64,000 nucleotides of DNA from Litorimonas sp039975855 (lineage in GTDB: Bacteria; Pseudomonadota; Alphaproteobacteria; Caulobacterales; Maricaulaceae), in assembly GCA_039975855.1 (NCBI GenBank), contig JBDWGH010000006.1:1-64000 (forward strand), given 5' to 3'. Of the stretch, positions 60,687 through 64,000 are shown in pieces. The notes under the pieces are model-generated. The model did not search any database and was not told the origin of the DNA. It saw nothing but the letters and a program-made list of their open reading frames with translations. The position numbers were made by a program, and so were the translations under genes. How positions within the stretch are numbered: the stretch's first letter is position 1; each line of letters opens with the position of its first letter.

Positions 60687-62282
60687 CTACGGTGATTTAT
60701 AAAGCTTACAGCCACGAATTTCGAGCTCGGGCTCCCGGTCTCCGACCCAGTCCAGTAAATAATCTAAACGGCGCTGTCCCTCAGGTTTGTTTGCATCTTC
60801 ATATTTTTTCAAAGCTCTTTCACAAATAACCCAAGCGCCAACCTTTGCACCGCCGGTAAATTTCTCCGGCGTAGCAATCATATCTTTAAAACCTTCCAAA
60901 GGCATCCAGCCAGGCGTCGCGACACCTTTCCGCTGAGCATAAAGATGGAAATGAGAGCTCCAATCATTGTCGAATACAAACATGGCCTCATCCGGTGCGG
61001 TATTCGCCTTCACCCAATCGCCGATAGTTAGAACTTGCAGCGTAGTGGACCTATTTTCGAGTTTCAGGTTAGGTTTGAAAGTCTTATCGAATGTATGAGA
61101 CATTCCGAAAATCACGACAACCATAGCGACCGTTGCAATAACGGCTTGCCTTTCATAGGCCTGCCCAAAGGCGAGCGCCGCCGCGACGATTAAGAAGAAC
61201 GCATTTGCGTATTGATAATAATAATGAATTTGGTGCAGTCTCCAAAAAAGTAGAGGCGCGACAAAGTAAGCGACGATACAGCTTAAGGCGATCCAGACAA
61301 ATTTCTTATTCCGCAAAAAGGCTGCAGCCACCATGAAGTAGATAGTCAGGAACGCGCCCAGAGTATGGTCGACAGCCCGCGTTAGAAGAACCTTCTTCCA
61401 TTCCTCCCACCGCATCCGCTGTTCTAGCGTTCCAAAATTGAACTTACGCAATGCTTCAGATGTGAGACGCTCCCCAATTAGACTTTGGGATTTTGCAACG
61501 TCGGAAACAGAGACCCATTGTTTGATTACCAAAATTGGAAGCAAGACGGACAATAAGAGCAGCACGCCATGAACACCATGCTCACGGATAATGACCTGAG
61601 GTGATTTAATATGGGTTTTTAGAACCGGCCAAAAGTGGACCAATGTTGCAATAAATCCGACAAAAACAATCGCCGGAAACGTCGTCACTTTCTCTAATGT
61701 TGCTAAACTGCCGAAGACGACTGCGAGTGCAAAATCTAAAAGTTTGCGGCTTTCCAAAAGACGTAAGTAGAAAAGGAACCAGAGCAGCGCCAAAAACAGC
61801 GCCAAGCTCTCGATTAGAGCCGTTGAAGACCAATATAAATAAAGCGGAGATAGGCATAACAGACTAGCGAAAATAAGGTAAATCTTGATATCAATCTTCA
61901 CCTTTATCGTAATGCGATAGCAAACATATAAAATACCTAGGAAAGACGCAAAAGCGACAACCCGACAAGACTGATCCACATTCAATCCAGTGATTGTGCT
62001 TAAACCTGCCGCAAGCCACTGAAATAGCGGGAACTCAAATGGGATTGTGTAAGGAAAACCTGTGACGGGCGTCTCGTAAATAAATTTCGGCCCGCCCTGC
62101 GTCATCCAATACGCACTCAGTGCCGTTTGCGTTTCACGGAAAAAAAACATTCCTGTCAGCGGCTGATCCATACGGCCCAAGAAAACTCTGAGCTGTATGA
62201 ACAGTCCCCAAGCAAAAAACGCCCAAGGTGCAAAACCCAGCCATTTGTTAAGACTTGCCCATCCTAATTTGAGAGTATTCAT
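60687..62282 (-). CDS. Multi-membrane-span glycosyltransferase-like protein (GT-C type)
   Basis: The protein has 531 residues and about ten to twelve predicted membrane helices. The first periplasmic loop has RETQTALSAYWMTQGG and FIYETPVTGFPYTIPFEFPL, a pattern seen in GT39/ArnT/PMT-type enzymes where an acidic residue in the first loop is catalytic. Such enzymes use polyprenyl-phosphate sugars and act on the periplasmic face. A soluble C-terminal part (about 420-531) follows the last helix. In this locus a polyprenyl-phosphate arabinose made by the DprE-like pair is a possible donor. The exact family was not identified. Confidence 0.7.
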   Translation of the reverse strand: MNTLKLGWASLNKWLGFAPWAFFAWGLFIQLRVFLGRMDQPLTGMFFFRETQTALSAYWMTQGGPKFIYETPVTGFPYTIPFEFPLFQWLAAGLSTITGLNVDQSCRVVAFASFLGILYVCYRITIKVKIDIKIYLIFASLLCLSPLYLYWSSTALIESLALFLALLWFLFYLRLLESRKLLDFALAVVFGSLATLEKVTTFPAIVFVGFIATLVHFWPVLKTHIKSPQVIIREHGVHGVLLLLSVLLPILVIKQWVSVSDVAKSQSLIGERLTSEALRKFNFGTLEQRMRWEEWKKVLLTRAVDHTLGAFLTIYFMVAAAFLRNKKFVWIALSCIVAYFVAPLLFWRLHQIHYYYQYANAFFLIVAAALAFGQAYERQAVIATVAMVVVIFGMSHTFDKTFKPNLKLENRSTTLQVLTIGDWVKANTAPDEAMFVFDNDWSSHFHLYAQRKGVATPGWMPLEGFKDMIATPEKFTGGAKVGAWVICERALKKYEDANKPEGQRRLDYLLDWVGDREPELEIRGCKLYKSP

Positions 62283-62556
62283 AATTCACAGTCTATGTCT
62301 AATAGAGTAGTTTTCGGAATTTTTCCTGTTCTCACTTTTGAAACGCGATAGCAATCCCTCATTGGGAACACGCTTAGATCGAGCTGAAATAAACAAAGGT
62401 CTCAAGCCTGTATAAACCCCTAAATTATATCGAAGAGTTTAGCGGCAAATATACACATTCATCTCGAAAAACCGCTGTTATTCTGCCTTGAAAGCCTTAA
62501 AAAGCTAGACCTGATGAATGGCGCACCGCAGACTCTTTTGAGGATATGTTTTGAGT

Positions 62557-64000
62557 ATGAACACTAAAAATAACAAATCCGAAAAGCAGGTCTGTTGGGT
62601 CGTCTTAGGCATGCACAGGAGCGGCACCTCAGCATTTGCGAACTTGCTCCGTAGCATGGGCGCTGTTCCGCCAAAAACCCTATTACCGCCAACAGAAGAG
62701 AACCCCAAGGGATATTGGGAGTCAAAGACATTGATGCTAACGCATGACGTCATCCTGTCGAAAATGAACTCATCTTGGACCGATTGGCGCAGGCTTGATT
62801 TTAGTGAGACAGCGCCTGAGTTGATAGATTCCTACAAAGATCAGATCAAAGTTACACTCCACAATGAGTTTGACAGTCTTAGCAACGCACTCATCAAAGA
62901 CCCTCGTATTTGTCGCTTTTACCCGTTAATCAAGAATGTATTAGCCGATGAAAACGTCAATGTTGCACCATTAATTATTGTACGAAACCCTCTTGAAGTC
63001 GCCAGATCTCTTGCTGCGCGGGCAGATGTGGGCGTCAATGAAGGCCTTCTACTTTGGCTCCGTTACGTCTTGGACGTAGAACGATTTTCTCGAGATGAGT
63101 CACGCCTAATCATCTCGTTCGAAGACTTGATAGAGGCCCCGTCAGCCATCGAAAAAAGAGTTATGAGTTTTCAGAAAACCGTTGGCTCGAGCGGACTCAA
63201 ACTCTCAAAAACAAAAAACATCATTGATCCGGGTTTAAGACACCATGCCGTGGATGACGCTAAAGCTCAGAGCAAACAATCGCTTCCCAAATGGATTTCA
63301 GAGACTCATAGTGCGCTGCAGACATTAGCCAAGACCAAGTTATCGAAGGGTGCTCAAAGCGAGGCTTACGCAACCCTTGACAGGGTCAATGCGGAGTTTT
63401 TGGCAATCGAACCCATGTTCTTCTCAGTCGTTGAAGATAAAACCAAAGCCCTCGAAGTCTTTCAAGAGCACCTCGGCAAACCTCCTTTCAAAGGTGATAC
63501 CCTCAGGGAACTTCTACATGCCCGGGAAAAAGAAGTCGCACAAAAGACCGTCCGACTCTTATCCCTCACAGATTTAAATGATTCACTCGCGAGTGAAATT
63601 GAAACTTTATCGGCTGACTTGGGAGCGGTCAAAGAAGAGAGCCTTGAAGAAAAAGCCACGTTTGAAAGAAAATTACATCAGCTGAACCTGAAGAAGAGCA
63701 AGCTAGAAAAACAAATTAAGACGAAAACCAAAGCCTTAAAGGCTTCAAAAGAGCAGCTAAAGGCATTTGAAAGCCTTCTTGAGGAGAAGGAAGCATCGTT
63801 AGAGGAGGCTCAAGGCGAAGCACATGATATGCGGACGGCCATTTCAAAAAAAGATAAAGCTCTTGCCGCAGCTCGAACACGATCAAAATCCGCAGCAAAA
63901 CAAAGTAAAGCTGTATTGACGAAAGTTCAGGAAACGTTTCACGATGAACTCAGCACCCTAAGATCCACACAACAAGCAGATTTGCGGCGCGCGAGAGCAG
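62557..64000 (+). CDS. Sulfotransferase with long coiled-coil extension, 3' end missing
   Basis: The frame runs from ATG at 62557 to the right edge with no stop: 481 codons are present. The first 250 residues are a PAPS-dependent sulfotransferase: VLGMHRSGTSAFANLLRSMG (5'-phosphosulfate loop, about 17-36), TEENPKGYWES, and LIIVRNPLEVARSLAAR (3'-phosphate region). From about residue 300 the protein turns into a highly charged Lys/Glu/Leu/Ala coiled coil that continues past the edge. Fusions of this kind often go on into glycosyltransferase domains. The 274-base gap upstream is shared with the divergent GT-C-type gene. Confidence 0.82.
   Translation, partial: MNTKNNKSEKQVCWVVLGMHRSGTSAFANLLRSMGAVPPKTLLPPTEENPKGYWESKTLMLTHDVILSKMNSSWTDWRRLDFSETAPELIDSYKDQIKVTLHNEFDSLSNALIKDPRICRFYPLIKNVLADENVNVAPLIIVRNPLEVARSLAARADVGVNEGLLLWLRYVLDVERFSRDESRLIISFEDLIEAPSAIEKRVMSFQKTVGSSGLKLSKTKNIIDPGLRHHAVDDAKAQSKQSLPKWISETHSALQTLAKTKLSKGAQSEAYATLDRVNAEFLAIEPMFFSVVEDKTKALEVFQEHLGKPPFKGDTLRELLHAREKEVAQKTVRLLSLTDLNDSLASEIETLSADLGAVKEESLEEKATFERKLHQLNLKKSKLEKQIKTKTKALKASKEQLKAFESLLEEKEASLEEAQGEAHDMRTAISKKDKALAAARTRSKSAAKQSKAVLTKVQETFHDELSTLRSTQQADLRRARA

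Overview
The window looks like part of a marine alphaproteobacterial genome, probably from the Hyphomonadaceae/Maricaulales group. This is an inference from moderate base composition, a fused cysNC gene, a TonB receptor linked to BlaI/BlaR1-type genes, a DUF2793 protein of the kind found in alphaproteobacterial phages and gene transfer agents, and GANTC sites clustered at a replication origin. No rRNA or tRNA gene, CRISPR array or transposase was recognised.

Layout. 1-3135 holds most of a secreted protein with tandem DUF11-type repeats, cut by the left edge. 3527-7779 is a complete plasmid-type maintenance block: a ParA ATPase, a small ribbon-helix-helix partner, an iteron origin with five 17-bp repeats at an exact 22-bp pitch plus four looser copies, and a Rep_3-type initiator. 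Housekeeping genes follow directly, so this is either a chromid or a plasmid integrated into a chromosome. 7833-11835 carries cysD, cysNC and a DHH phosphoesterase, enough to make PAPS and perhaps recycle pAp. An orphan SUKH gene lies between 24-bp direct repeats (11883-12600). 13137-17749 is a BlaI / M56 peptidase / TonB receptor operon with two visible BlaI-type operators. 17880-21637 is a YhaO/YhaN (Mre11/Rad50-like) nuclease pair. 21679-26636 holds purU, a two-gene sodium:solute symporter, kdsA and galE.

27905-34429 is a small accessory island. It holds a TIR-TM-TPR protein, a membrane-anchored protease whose trypsin domain is predicted to be cytoplasmic, an unrecognised 217-residue protein encoded downstream of the protease, a TPR protein with a nucleotide-sensor-like middle and a decayed cyclase-like end, and a Crp/Fnr regulator. 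This is the best candidate for an undescribed conflict or signalling system.

34513-64000 is a large surface-polysaccharide locus. It encodes precursors for UDP-glucose, UDP-galactose, UDP-glucuronate, GDP-fucose and dTDP-rhamnose, a DprE1/DprE2-like pair that may make a polyprenyl-phosphate arabinose donor, a GtrA flippase, glycosyltransferases, an ABC-2 exporter, a giant acyltransferase with one active-looking and one decayed SGNH domain, and two sulfotransferases. The sulfotransferases need PAPS, which gives the cysD-cysNC-DHH block a plausible second role: supplying sulfate for a sulfated polysaccharide.
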